Shown here piece after piece: positions 24,946 to 32,707 of a stretch of 44,094 bases of DNA (position 1 is the first letter of the stretch; the number at the start of each line of letters is the position of its first letter). The position numbers were made by a program, and so were the translations under genes. Under the pieces are notes generated by a model. The model had not been told where the DNA came from. It searched no databases and was given only the letters and a program-made list of their open reading frames with translations. The DNA comes from Actinomycetales bacterium (lineage in GTDB: Bacteria; Actinomycetota; Actinomycetes; Nanopelagicales; Nanopelagicaceae). The stretch is taken from NCBI GenBank assembly GCA_018970885.1, contig JAGWVL010000007.1:1-44094 (forward strand), read 5' to 3'.

Positions 24946-26420
24946 GATAGGCAGGTAATCCACTCTGTCAGAAGGCGTACTCCAAACCCGGTACCACCCT
25001 TTGAATTTTCACCAGCATCAACTTCACTTCGAGCAGGACCTGCAATATCCAAATGAACCCAACGACGAGTTGATGTGAAGTTCTCTAAAAATAACGCCGC
25101 CGTTACAGAACCAGCTGAAAACTTTGATTTATCGGCGGTATGAACATAATCTGCAATTTCACTGTGCAACGCTTCCTTGTAGTCATCAACTAATGGCATG
25201 TGCCAAACACGATCACCTGTTATTTCTCCCGCCTTAGATAGTTGTGCAGCTAAAGCGTTGTCACGTGTGTACATCGCAGCATATTGACGACCCAAACCAA
25301 GTGTTGCTGCACCCGTAAGCGTTGCAATATCAACTAAATAATCTGGATCAAGATGTGCATTTGCATACGCCAAACCATCGGCCAAAACCAAACGACCTTC
25401 GGCATCGGTATTAATAACTTCTACCGTTGTTCCGCCGTAATGTTTAATCACATCGCTGGGGCGTTGAGCGGTCGCAGAAATAGCGTTTTCAGCCATCATC
25501 ATGAGCGCTGTTACCCGAACATTAGGCTGTAATTGTTCGAGTGCGGTCAAAGTTCCAAGAATCGCTGCAGCGCCAGCCATGTCGCTCTTCATTGCCATCA
25601 TGGTGTCATATGGACGCTTGAGTGAAATTCCACCGGTATCAAAGGTAATTCCCTTACCCACTAAAACAATGTGTGGAAGCGCATTTGCAGATCTCTTTTT
25701 TGATTTTGGTTGGTATGAAACTTGAATCATGCGTGGACCAGGCTTTGGAGATGATCCACCGACAGCCCTTAAGCCACCAAACTCTTTCAGCGCAGCACCA
25801 GCAAATATTTCCACCTTCAGCCCCGTACCTTTTGCAAACTCCTCTGCTTGTTTACCCATCCACGCTGGGGTCTTGATATTTGAAGGTGTGTGTATTAAAT
25901 CTCGTGTACGACACATCGCTTGTGCGATTGATGCCGCATCTTTGATGGCTTGTGCATCTTTGCTTGCGACAAAGAAAGTTGGCTCCTCTTTTTTCTTATC
26001 AGTTTTAAGGTTCCAAACCCATGCACCTAATGCAATTGAAATCGCAAATGACTTAAATTCAGTAACGACGCAAGCAGAAAACACAGTTGTGTTCTTGCCA
26101 CGTACTTTGCGTCCAACAGCAGCGCCCGCTGATCGTGCTGCAGCTCCGCCTTGGTCACCTACTCCAACTAGAAAAATTCGATCAGTTTGCGAACCTGTCG
26201 AGCTGACTGGGATTTCAAATAATTCACCAGCTTTTCCTGTTGGCGAAAAGAAAGTTAACTCATCAACAAGATTGAGTCCAAAGTATTTCTCTACATCTGC
26301 AGCAAATGAACCTACAAACTCAAAATCGCCATCAGTATTTTTGATAAACCCAAGGGCGATTGAATGTGCGCTTACAGCCTTTGAAATCTCGAAGGGCGCG
26401 TACTGTGGCAGAGCTGACAT
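24942..26420 (-). CDS. pepA: Leucyl aminopeptidase (M17)
   Basis: Dimetal cytosolic aminopeptidase releasing N-terminal residues from peptides (492 aa). The C-terminal catalytic domain has all the metal and catalytic residues: Lys256 and Asp261 in LVGKGITFDTGGISLK, Lys268, Asp280 in KSDMAGA, and Asp339, Glu341 and Arg343 in the signature NTDAEGRLVLADGLAYA. The N-terminal domain is more variable, as usual. The ATG at 26420 has a TAGCCT hexamer 8 nt upstream and no strong Shine-Dalgarno. It is followed by the O-methyltransferase with a 4-nt overlap. Confidence 0.96.
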   Translation of the reverse strand: MSALPQYAPFEISKAVSAHSIALGFIKNTDGDFEFVGSFAADVEKYFGLNLVDELTFFSPTGKAGELFEIPVSSTGSQTDRIFLVGVGDQGGAAARSAGAAVGRKVRGKNTTVFSACVVTEFKSFAISIALGAWVWNLKTDKKKEEPTFFVASKDAQAIKDAASIAQAMCRTRDLIHTPSNIKTPAWMGKQAEEFAKGTGLKVEIFAGAALKEFGGLRAVGGSSPKPGPRMIQVSYQPKSKKRSANALPHIVLVGKGITFDTGGISLKRPYDTMMAMKSDMAGAAAILGTLTALEQLQPNVRVTALMMMAENAISATAQRPSDVIKHYGGTTVEVINTDAEGRLVLADGLAYANAHLDPDYLVDIATLTGAATLGLGRQYAAMYTRDNALAAQLSKAGEITGDRVWHMPLVDDYKEALHSEIADYVHTADKSKFSAGSVTAALFLENFTSTRRWVHLDIAGPARSEVDAGENSKGGTGFGVRLLTEWITCLS

Positions 26421-26428
26421 GATCGGTA

Positions 26429-26434
26429 AGGCTA
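26429..26434 (-). promoter_or_regulatory. Candidate -10 box for pepA
   Basis: The minus-strand TAGCCT (TANNNT) ends 8 nt before the pepA ATG in the 31-bp gap after the DUF3117 gene, consistent with a leaderless or nearly leaderless mRNA. Confidence 0.4.
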
Positions 26435-26451
26435 GTGCCTTTAAATGAAAA

Positions 26452-26631
26452 TTACTTCTTAACGAGAGATACAGCGGCGTGTAGAGCGGCGCTGAGATTA
26501 TTTGCTTCTTCTGCGTTCATTTCGACAACTAAGCGTCCGCCACCTTCGAGCGGGATTCGCATTACTAATGAGCGCGCTTCCTTTGTAACCTCCATTGGAC
26601 CATCACCAGTGCGGGGTTTCATGGCTGCCAT
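26452..26631 (-). CDS. DUF3117 small protein (59 aa)
   Basis: Short actinobacterial protein of unknown function. The minus strand reads MAAMKPRTGDGPMEVTKEA, then RSLVMRIPLEGGGRLV, VEMNAEEANNLSAAL and a final SLVKK, which matches the DUF3117 family along its whole length. The ATG at 26629-26631 has GAGGAG seven bases upstream. A second ATG three codons later is less well placed. It lies in the same setting as Mycobacterium Rv1211. A perfect 11-bp inverted repeat lies just upstream (26657-26702). Its 59 codons are easily missed by length cut-offs. Confidence 0.9.
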   Translation of the reverse strand: MAAMKPRTGDGPMEVTKEARSLVMRIPLEGGGRLVVEMNAEEANNLSAALHAAVSLVKK

Positions 26632-26656
26632 GTGGAGACTCCTCTAAATCGTTGGT

Positions 26657-26702
26657 ACCGCTTTGTGTAAAGCAAGGGGGTAAGTATCTCGCACAAAGCG
26701 GT
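26657..26702. repeat. 11-bp perfect inverted repeat upstream of DUF3117
   Basis: ACCGCTTTGTG at 26657-26667 is exactly mirrored by CACAAAGCGGT at 26692-26702, with a 24-nt spacer. It ends 26 bp before the DUF3117 ATG. No T-run follows on the minus strand, so it is not a standard terminator. It could be an operator for a dimeric regulator or a leader stem-loop. Confidence 0.7.
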
Positions 26703-26725
26703 GTTGTGCGAAATCGAGATTGGGC

Positions 26726-26920
26726 TTAAATGCCCAGAATTGCGCTCAATCGGCTCCTGCCCTGGCGAATAATCACCGCTACAGAGCGTTCTGGAACGCC
26801 AAGCAGTGAAGCAATGTCGGCGGTGCTCATGGATTTTAAATAATGCATGGTCAAGATAATCCGCTCCTCCTCAGGCAAGGAAGCTATGGCTTGCGCCAAA
26901 GTTTGCGGTTGATTGCCCAT
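26726..26920 (-). CDS. Stand-alone sigma-70 region 4 helix-turn-helix peptide
   Basis: A 64-aa protein equivalent to region 4 of an ECF-type sigma factor only: LAQAIASLPEEERIILTMHYL, then the helix-turn-helix STADIASLLGVPERSVAVII and RQGRSRLSAIL. There is no region 2, so it cannot bind core polymerase and a -10 element like a full sigma factor. It starts 9 nt after the SRPBCC gene stop, with AAGGAAG about 12 nt before the ATG, so it is expressed as its own small protein in the LOG-SRPBCC unit. It may be a DNA-binding regulator, a sigma-competing factor or a remnant. Confidence 0.8.
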   Translation of the reverse strand: MGNQPQTLAQAIASLPEEERIILTMHYLKSMSTADIASLLGVPERSVAVIIRQGRSRLSAILGI

Positions 26921-26929
26921 AAGGCAACT

Positions 26930-27364
26930 TTACTTCCTTTGTTGCAGCTGGCGACGTAACGCCGAGAGCGAGATGCGCACACCAGCGTATAAACCTGGAG
27001 CGATCAGAAGGAATATCGCTCGCGGTGCAAGAATCTCTTCAGACCAATCAAATCGTGTTGAATTATCAGACAAAGCCGTTAACTCAAAACGCCCGGTGCC
27101 TTTGATGATTTTGCCTGTGTGAACAACATCGCAAATTGTTGGAGGATTCCAGGACGTTACCGTCATGTGATCCATAATTCCTAACTTTCCGATTCCGGTA
27201 AATGCTGCGATCGATGTTCCAACGCCTTCACGAATATCAGATGTAACTTCTACCGTTGTTTGTAGCATCCATTCACTTTGTGACTCCCAATCAGCAAGTG
27301 CTGCCCACACTTTGTCAATAGGAACATTAATTACAAGGCTCATTGCTATGTGATTACTTCTCAT
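26930..27364 (-). CDS. SRPBCC-family (polyketide cyclase/START-like) protein
   Basis: A 144-aa protein with the START-like fold: INVPIDKVWAALADWESQSEW near the N-terminus, a central beta-sheet (GIGKLGIMDHMTVTSWNPP), TGRFELTAL and a final amphipathic helix. Such proteins bind hydrophobic ligands. I take ATG 27362-27364 as the start because it overlaps the LOG gene stop by 4 nt (ATGA). A GTG at 27404-27406 would extend it into the LOG gene. It has a C-terminal basic end (RRQLQQRK). Ligand and role are unknown. Confidence 0.82.
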   Translation of the reverse strand: MRSNHIAMSLVINVPIDKVWAALADWESQSEWMLQTTVEVTSDIREGVGTSIAAFTGIGKLGIMDHMTVTSWNPPTICDVVHTGKIIKGTGRFELTALSDNSTRFDWSEEILAPRAIFLLIAPGLYAGVRISLSALRRQLQQRK

Positions 27365-27894
27365 GTGCCACAAGCCTTTAGTGCTTGATCCACTGTTGTA
27401 GTCCACTGAACAATTTCGCGCATTCCTGGTTTGATGAAGTTTTCATCTTCTAGGTGAATAATTAATTCATGTAGTGGCGTATAAATTCCAAATGGATCTA
27501 GGATAACTACAGGTTTTGTGTGGAATTTCAAATAGTGTCCAACCCAAATCTCAAAGAACTCTTCAAGGGTTCCTGCACCGCCTGGCAAGGTAATAAAAGC
27601 ATCGGAAATATCAGTGATCATGTGCTTTCGTTGCCCCATTGTTTCAACAATGTGTAGTTCATCGTTGTCATGATCGGCAAACTCAATATCTACAAGGGCT
27701 TGAGGAATAACACCAACGGTTTTTCCTTTAGCATCTCTGGCACCTCTGGAGACCGCACCCATCATAGATACATGGCCACCGCCGGTAACTAACTCATTGG
27801 AGGATTGCGCGATCCCCTTGCCTAAATCGTAAGCAAGCTCTACATACTTGTTATCGATCGTGGGTGATGATGAACAAAAGACGGCAATACGCAT
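27361..27894 (-). CDS. LOG-family nucleotide 5'-monophosphate phosphoribohydrolase
   Basis: Rossmann-fold enzyme of the LOG/YgdH group (177 aa), which hydrolyses N-glycosidic bonds of (modified) AMP, as in cytokinin activation. Motifs are MRIAVFCSSSP, LVTGGGHVSMMGAVSRGA, GQRKHM (Arg89, Lys90) and the signature LPGGAGTLEE (103-112). ATG 27892-27894 is chosen since the fold begins there. The frame continues upstream, but that would overlap the divergent dapD gene. TATTGT 7 nt upstream suggests a leaderless start. In mycobacteria the homologue also lies near dapD. The in vivo substrate (cytokinin-like or general nucleotide salvage) is open. Confidence 0.88.
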   Translation of the reverse strand: MRIAVFCSSSPTIDNKYVELAYDLGKGIAQSSNELVTGGGHVSMMGAVSRGARDAKGKTVGVIPQALVDIEFADHDNDELHIVETMGQRKHMITDISDAFITLPGGAGTLEEFFEIWVGHYLKFHTKPVVILDPFGIYTPLHELIIHLEDENFIKPGMREIVQWTTTVDQALKACGT

Positions 27895-27901
27895 GCGGCT
27901 A

Positions 27902-27907
27902 ACAATA
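27902..27907 (-). promoter_or_regulatory. Candidate -10 box for leaderless LOG-SRPBCC mRNA
   Basis: The minus-strand TATTGT (TANNNT) ends 7 nt before the LOG ATG. It is only 5 bp from the opposing dapD -10 box, within a 30-bp divergent gap. Confidence 0.5.
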
Positions 27908-27912
27908 GAGGC

Positions 27913-27918
27913 TAGGCT
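27913..27918 (+). promoter_or_regulatory. Candidate -10 box for leaderless dapD mRNA
   Basis: TAGGCT (TANNNT) ends 6 nt before the dapD ATG at 27925. No Shine-Dalgarno is seen, and its -35 region would lie inside the LOG gene. Confidence 0.5.
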
Positions 27919-27924
27919 TAGGAC

Positions 27925-28842
27925 ATGACGACCATCGCATCCGGCCACGGAATCGCAACAATCTCGGAGGGAACAACCCTTGATGTGTGGTTCCCTACAC
28001 CAGCTTTGTCTCCACTTTCAGGATCAGCACCAGCGGAGTTAACCGCTCTTGTTGGCAAAGACGATGCTCGTGGAGTTACGCGCGAAATTGTCAGTGTCGA
28101 AATTGATATTACAAAAGCTCCAGCAAATGCCGCAGATGTGTACTTGCGATTACATCTGTTGTCACATCGCCTCGTTAAGCCACATGGGCTGGCACTTGAT
28201 GGAATCTTTGGAATCTTAAGTAATGTTGTCTGGACCTCAGTTGGACCATGTGCGGTTGATGGTTTTGAACTTACACGTGCCCGCTTAAAAGCAGTTCATG
28301 GTCATGTATCTGTTTACGGAGTCGATAAGTTTCCGCGAATGGTTGATTATGTAATTCCATCTGGCATACGTATTGCAGATGCGGACCGAGTTCGACTAGG
28401 TGCTTATCTTGCATCTGGAACAACTGTAATGCATGAAGGATTTATTAACTTCAACGCCGGAACCCTTGGCACATCAATGGTTGAAGGAAGAATCTCTGCA
28501 GGTGTAATCATTGGAGATGGAACTGATGTAGGTGGCGGTGCATCCATTATGGGAACACTCAGCGGTGGAGGAAAAGAAGTTATCTCAATCGGCGAAAAGT
28601 GTTTACTAGGTGCAAACTCTGGACTCGGTATCTCCCTTGGAGATAATTGCGTTATTGAAGCAGGTACTTACATCACCGCAGCTGCGAAGGTTAAGTTGCC
28701 AGATGGTGAAGTAGTTAAAGCTGGAAAACTCTCCGGCGCAAGTAATTTGCTATTTCGTCGAAACTCTTTGGATGGCTCTCTTGAAGTTGTTTTACGGACT
28801 GGGAGTTGGGGTGGGCTCAATAGCGTTCTGCACGCCAACTAA
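27925..28842 (+). CDS. dapD: Tetrahydrodipicolinate N-succinyltransferase DapD
   Basis: Succinyl-CoA-dependent acyltransferase of the lysine/meso-diaminopimelate pathway (305 aa), actinobacterial type. The N-terminal domain includes LDVWFPTPAL and LRLHLLSHRLVKPHGL. The C-terminal left-handed beta-helix has hexapeptide repeats, FINFNAGTLGTSMVEGRIS, DGTDVGGGASIMGTLSGGG, CLLGANSGLGISLGDNCVIEAG and ends near NLLFRRNS. It provides the substrate branch leading to DapC at 11407-12471. Its last 51 bp overlap the convergent SpoIID/LytB-type gene. Confidence 0.95.
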   Translation: MTTIASGHGIATISEGTTLDVWFPTPALSPLSGSAPAELTALVGKDDARGVTREIVSVEIDITKAPANAADVYLRLHLLSHRLVKPHGLALDGIFGILSNVVWTSVGPCAVDGFELTRARLKAVHGHVSVYGVDKFPRMVDYVIPSGIRIADADRVRLGAYLASGTTVMHEGFINFNAGTLGTSMVEGRISAGVIIGDGTDVGGGASIMGTLSGGGKEVISIGEKCLLGANSGLGISLGDNCVIEAGTYITAAAKVKLPDGEVVKAGKLSGASNLLFRRNSLDGSLEVVLRTGSWGGLNSVLHAN

Positions 28843-30069
28843 ATCAAAATAGGCGGATGGAATTCTTGTTCGGCTTCTAAAGGTTTCACCACGCAAACTT
28901 TTTTGTACACCCGTACTTGAAGTTGCCTGAATAATTGCAACTGTTCCGCTCGCATTCCTAGACAAAACTTCGAGCGAAACTACATCTGGCAGAGCAAAAG
29001 TCAGCGCTACTGAAGCCTGAGTTACGGAACGTTTCCAGGTATAAAAGTTTGGGTTCAGAATTGGATCTTGGCTACCTGGATCTGCAACTATCTGGGTATA
29101 ACTTCGCTCGCTGCCCCATGCATTCATTGAAGTTTCAGTTAAGCCACCAGTTGAGCTCCCAAAGTAGGCAGCAATTGGCAGATTGTTTTGGGTCAGAGTT
29201 AAGCCTGCTGTATTTATGACAGCAGCTTTCCATAGTTTGCCCCAATCCTTTTCCATCTCTTTGGCATAACCAAGAAACTTTTGATCAGAGATCTCACCAT
29301 ATAAGTCGCAATCACAAGCAGCGCGATAAATGCCTGCTTTATTGAGCGCATAGGTTCGCGAAGCGATCGCTTGTGCTTCCAGAGCTGCTGCAGGCCATGA
29401 GGATGGAACCTCGCTGATCCCCCATAAATACTCATCAGCTAATCGAACTGAGTTCGTAATTTCCAGTCTGTATCCCAAAGTGGATGCCTTTACCGCTTTG
29501 AACTGCATCTGCCCGTAGCGGTATCGAGAGGTAACTTTTGAATGAGTAAGTAAGACAACACCATCTACTCCAGGTAAATAACGAGTTCCACTCCACCTAA
29601 CGGTGAAAACTCTGTTTCTTGGCAGGCTACTTGTTTTCTTACCTACGACAACACTTGGAACAACTGTAGAACCTAAGATTGAAAAATTGAGTGAGCTTTT
29701 AACTGGGACAACAGCAAGTGGCACAACATCTTGGGCATCGCCAATGTCACCACTAAATATCTGAAGAGTTGCTTCAGGGGTGGATGTTGCAATTCTGGCG
29801 GTACTGAGTAAGTGACCGACATTTACTCTTAAAATTTTAGAGTCATCAACTGGTTGAATGACAACATCTTTGTAATAGTAATTAAGAATTGCAGTTGCAG
29901 TTTCACCGGCAAGTGCCTTGGATCGCGCTCCGATTTGGCTTAATCCAACTCCATGTCCATAACCGGCACCGGTAATTGCAAACTCAGTGGGAACATCAAC
30001 TGCAGTGGCTTGTGGTGGAGCCACAAAAGCAATTGTCAAAAAAAGAACTAGAGGTTTAAAAATCCTCAT
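28792..30069 (-). CDS. SpoIID/LytB-domain secreted protein
   Basis: Exported protein (425 aa) with an N-terminal signal sequence (IFKPLVLFLTIAFVAPPQAT) followed by the SpoIID/LytB hallmark FAITGAGYGHGVGLSQIGARSKA. The central part contains EVPSSWPAAALEAQAIASRTYAL, and SSTGGLTE closes the domain. The family includes peptidoglycan glycan-strand hydrolases and amidase activators, so it probably acts on the cell wall. I choose ATG 30067-30069 because the signal peptide begins there; upstream codons overlap the ABC ATPase gene by another 48 bp. The proline/threonine C-terminus overlaps dapD by 51 bp on the other strand. Confidence 0.87.
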   Translation of the reverse strand: MRIFKPLVLFLTIAFVAPPQATAVDVPTEFAITGAGYGHGVGLSQIGARSKALAGETATAILNYYYKDVVIQPVDDSKILRVNVGHLLSTARIATSTPEATLQIFSGDIGDAQDVVPLAVVPVKSSLNFSILGSTVVPSVVVGKKTSSLPRNRVFTVRWSGTRYLPGVDGVVLLTHSKVTSRYRYGQMQFKAVKASTLGYRLEITNSVRLADEYLWGISEVPSSWPAAALEAQAIASRTYALNKAGIYRAACDCDLYGEISDQKFLGYAKEMEKDWGKLWKAAVINTAGLTLTQNNLPIAAYFGSSTGGLTETSMNAWGSERSYTQIVADPGSQDPILNPNFYTWKRSVTQASVALTFALPDVVSLEVLSRNASGTVAIIQATSSTGVQKSLRGETFRSRTRIPSAYFDLVGVQNAIEPTPTPSP

Positions 30070-30859
30070 CAATTGCTGCACTCTTTCCAAGGTGTAAAAA
30101 CTCTTGATACGCATCAATTACTTGATTGGGTTCGCCACGCTGAATCAATTTTCCTTTGTGCAGCCAAGCTACATCGTTGCAAGTGTCGCGCAATGTTTGC
30201 ATAGCGTGACTAACAAGAATGAGCGCACGATCATCACTCCGCAACTCCTTGACTCGGTTGAGGCTTTTTTCTTTAAACTTGGCATCACCAGTGCTAAGCG
30301 CTTCATCGATAATCAAAATATCTGGACGAACCGTTGCCGCAACGGAAAATGCTAAGCGAGCATACATTCCGGATGAATATGTGCGCATCGGAGCATCGAT
30401 TGCATCGCCAAGTTCAGAAAAATCAGCAATCTCATCAAAGTGTTTTTCAATCTCTTCGCGAGACATACCGGCTGCTAAGCCACCTAAATAAACATTGTCA
30501 CGACCCGACATTGAAGGATTAAAGCCAACACCCAACGCTAATAAAGTGCTAACAGATCCATACACTTCAATTCGACCTTGGCTCGGAGGCAGAATTCCTG
30601 CAACGCATCGCATCAGCGATGACTTTCCAGCACCATTTGTTCCTATTACACCTAGAACTTGACCGTATTCAACATCTAGGCTCACATCATCAAGTGCGCG
30701 AACAACTCGAGTTTGTTTTCCACCGCGGCCAAGTGCTTTAACGCGTGCCTTTAATGTAGGTCGGCGATCAATTGCGGTTGTGTAGGTAAGGCCGACATTT
30801 CTAATTGAAACGGCGAGCTCATTAGTTTTATGAATGCTAGAGGCGGACAGCGAACTCAC
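30056..30859 (-). CDS. Polysaccharide/teichoic-acid ABC exporter ATPase (TagH/Wzt-like)
   Basis: ATP-binding subunit (267 aa) of an ABC-2 exporter for lipid-linked glycans. It has Walker A GTNGAGKS (73-80), the Q-loop region with VGFNPSMSGRDNVYLGG, which is typical of the Wzt/TagH group, the signature YSSGMYARLAFSVA, Walker B ILIIDEAL and switch LVSHAM. The N-terminal extension of about 50 residues before the core also fits this group. The apparent start is GTG 30857-30859, overlapping the permease gene by 23 nt. No C-terminal glycan-binding domain as in some Wzt proteins is present. Confidence 0.9.
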   Translation of the reverse strand: MSSLSASSIHKTNELAVSIRNVGLTYTTAIDRRPTLKARVKALGRGGKQTRVVRALDDVSLDVEYGQVLGVIGTNGAGKSSLMRCVAGILPPSQGRIEVYGSVSTLLALGVGFNPSMSGRDNVYLGGLAAGMSREEIEKHFDEIADFSELGDAIDAPMRTYSSGMYARLAFSVAATVRPDILIIDEALSTGDAKFKEKSLNRVKELRSDDRALILVSHAMQTLRDTCNDVAWLHKGKLIQRGEPNQVIDAYQEFLHLGKSAAIDEDF

Positions 30860-31664
30860 GCTCCCTCGATAAGAAAAAGTAAGTGCCGATAAAGAAGATT
30901 CCAGTCGCCCACGCTAAACCTTGAAGCATGCTTGATGTTTGAGGAACTTCTCCATGAACTAAAGCATGTGACCATGAATCTAAAATTGGAAATAATGGGT
31001 TGATTACTTGGAGCGCTTTGAGATTTGGATTGAGTGCAGATGCTTCATACAAGATTGGAGACAAGTACAGAAGTGTTCTGGTTAAATAAGGCAAAAAGCT
31101 AGCGATATCTCGGAAGTACACATTGATGCATGAAATTGTGATTGCTAGTCCTAAGGCCAAAAAAATAGTGATCATCAAAACCGGAATCGCCCATAACATT
31201 TCAAATGAAAAGCTGGATCCAACGATCACCTTTATGATCAAAAATACAATTAAAGTTGGTAAAAACTTAAAAATTGCAATTACAACCGCTGAAATTGGCA
31301 ACATAATTCGTGGAAAAGCGGTATTCAGAATCAGTCGTTGTCCTGCGGTAATAGATTTAACACCGCCTGTTAGGGAATTTGCCACTAAATAAAACAAGAA
31401 AAGCGTTGCAGTTAGATGAACATAACGAGAACTATCTGTTGTACCACCGATGATTACGATCAAAATGAAGTAAACACCAGATAGCAATAGTGGATTTAAG
31501 ACCAACCACAACTGCCCGAAGACGGAGTCAAAGTGCTGTTCACGAAGCTCTGATTTTGAGTACTCGGAGATAAAGGTTCTGCGAAACCACAAGGATTTCC
31601 AGTACTTGCCCAACTTAGGCAGGCCGGCTCTAAATGGCTCATAAACCTGAAGTGGGGTGCTCAC
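30837..31664 (-). CDS. ABC-2 type polysaccharide exporter permease (TagG/Wzm-like)
   Basis: Membrane subunit (275 aa) of the exporter with the ATPase at 30056-30859. About six membrane helices are visible from residue 60 on (for example LLLSGVYFILIVIIGG and IPVLMITIFLALGLAITISC), and conserved segments RRTFISEYSKSELRE near the N-terminus and INPLFPILDSWSHALVHG near the C-terminus match the ABC-2 family. I take the start at GTG 31662-31664, overlapping the glycosyltransferase stop by 4 nt (GTGA). A frame upstream to 31760 is antisense-free but carries no conserved sequence. Confidence 0.88.
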   Translation of the reverse strand: MSTPLQVYEPFRAGLPKLGKYWKSLWFRRTFISEYSKSELREQHFDSVFGQLWLVLNPLLLSGVYFILIVIIGGTTDSSRYVHLTATLFLFYLVANSLTGGVKSITAGQRLILNTAFPRIMLPISAVVIAIFKFLPTLIVFLIIKVIVGSSFSFEMLWAIPVLMITIFLALGLAITISCINVYFRDIASFLPYLTRTLLYLSPILYEASALNPNLKALQVINPLFPILDSWSHALVHGEVPQTSSMLQGLAWATGIFFIGTYFFLSREREFAVRL

Positions 31665-32671
31665 GGATGAAAGGTTACCGCAGGGGCTAGTGACTTCGGC
31701 GATGTAAGAAAACCAAACCCCCACGAAATATGCATTGTGAGCAAAATAGTTGGTAAACAAACAATCTCGCCCACGCTCTTACCAATTATTACTGAAGCTC
31801 CCAGGATAAACACCGCGTATACAACAGCTGGGATGTAGAAAAAAGGCCACACTAAAGCACCTAAAAGGATTGATAGCAATGTAGCAACAACTGTGATTGG
31901 AGGCGCAAGATATCTGTAATTAATTGTGCCTTGATGTCTACGGGAAACAACTCGTCTCCAGCGTCCATACTCAAAGTACTGCTTCGCGAGCGCTTGAACT
32001 GTAGAACGGGGACGATACGTAACTGTCAATCGGGGATCAAAGTAAACAATGCCACCCTTTTCGCGCAAACGATAATTTAACTCCCAATCCTGTGCACGTG
32101 TAAATCTCTCATCAAATCCACCAACTGCAAGTAAGGCTTCTTTTCTAAAACATCCTAAATACACAGTGTCAGATTCACCTGCACCACCACCTGTATGAAA
32201 CCGCGCTGCACCAACTCCTAAGGGACTTCGCATCGCACTGGCAACTGCACGTTCAAACAAAGAAACACCTTCAGCGGCCATAATTCCGCCTACATTCACC
32301 GCTCCCGTTTCCAGGAGAGTTTGGAAGGCGATTTCACAATAATCATCTGGGATTTGAGAGTGACCATCTACTCGCACGATGATCGAATACCGAGATGCAG
32401 CTATCGCACGATTTAATCCTGGTGCTGTTCTTCCGGTTGGGTTTTCTACCACCACAACACGTGAATCCTTTGTATGCAGAGCCTGCGCAATCTGCATTGT
32501 CGCATCCTCGGAAGGTCCTACGGCAAGAATCACTTCTAGCGCACCATCAAATTTTTGGGACAGGATTGAATTCACAGAATCCTCTAAATACTTCGCCTCA
32601 TTGAGAACCGGAAGGATGACCGAGATTTCCCGCTTCGGTGAGCCATATAACGTGTTCGCTGATGTCGACAT
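31661..32671 (-). CDS. Membrane-associated GT2 glycosyltransferase (ExoA-like)
   Basis: Family 2 glycosyltransferase (336 aa). The GT-A domain has SVILPVLNEAKYLEDSVNSI at the start, RTAPGLNRAIAAS, RVDGHSQ as the metal-binding DXD equivalent, GCFRKEALLAVGGFDE and RAQDWELNYRLRE. Two or three C-terminal membrane helices follow (about 258-310), resembling succinoglycan-type ExoA enzymes. It is first in a unit with the ABC exporter and SpoIID/LytB protein, so it probably builds the exported glycan. It is divergent from the LytR-CpsA-Psr gene across 36 bp. Confidence 0.9.
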   Translation of the reverse strand: MSTSANTLYGSPKREISVILPVLNEAKYLEDSVNSILSQKFDGALEVILAVGPSEDATMQIAQALHTKDSRVVVVENPTGRTAPGLNRAIAASRYSIIVRVDGHSQIPDDYCEIAFQTLLETGAVNVGGIMAAEGVSLFERAVASAMRSPLGVGAARFHTGGGAGESDTVYLGCFRKEALLAVGGFDERFTRAQDWELNYRLREKGGIVYFDPRLTVTYRPRSTVQALAKQYFEYGRWRRVVSRRHQGTINYRYLAPPITVVATLLSILLGALVWPFFYIPAVVYAVFILGASVIIGKSVGEIVCLPTILLTMHISWGFGFLTSPKSLAPAVTFHP

Positions 32672-32680
32672 AACGCGTAC

Positions 32681-32701
32681 ACGCTATCGCTCAAGTACTC
32701 T
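32681..32701. promoter_or_regulatory. Divergent candidate -10 boxes between GT2 and LCP genes
   Basis: Plus-strand TACTCT (32696-32701) ends 6 nt before the LCP GTG. Minus-strand TAGCGT (32681-32686) ends 9 nt before the glycosyltransferase ATG. Neither start has a clear Shine-Dalgarno. The plus-strand box is the more convincing. Confidence 0.45.
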
Positions 32702-32707
32702 CTGACA

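Noticed and set aside
25729-26448. 239-codon plus-strand frame
   Set aside because: It is antisense to the clearly coding pepA and has alanine/serine/proline-rich composition typical of a shadow frame.
26435-26647. 70-codon plus-strand frame
   Set aside because: It is exactly antisense to the 59-aa DUF3117 gene, which matches a known family.
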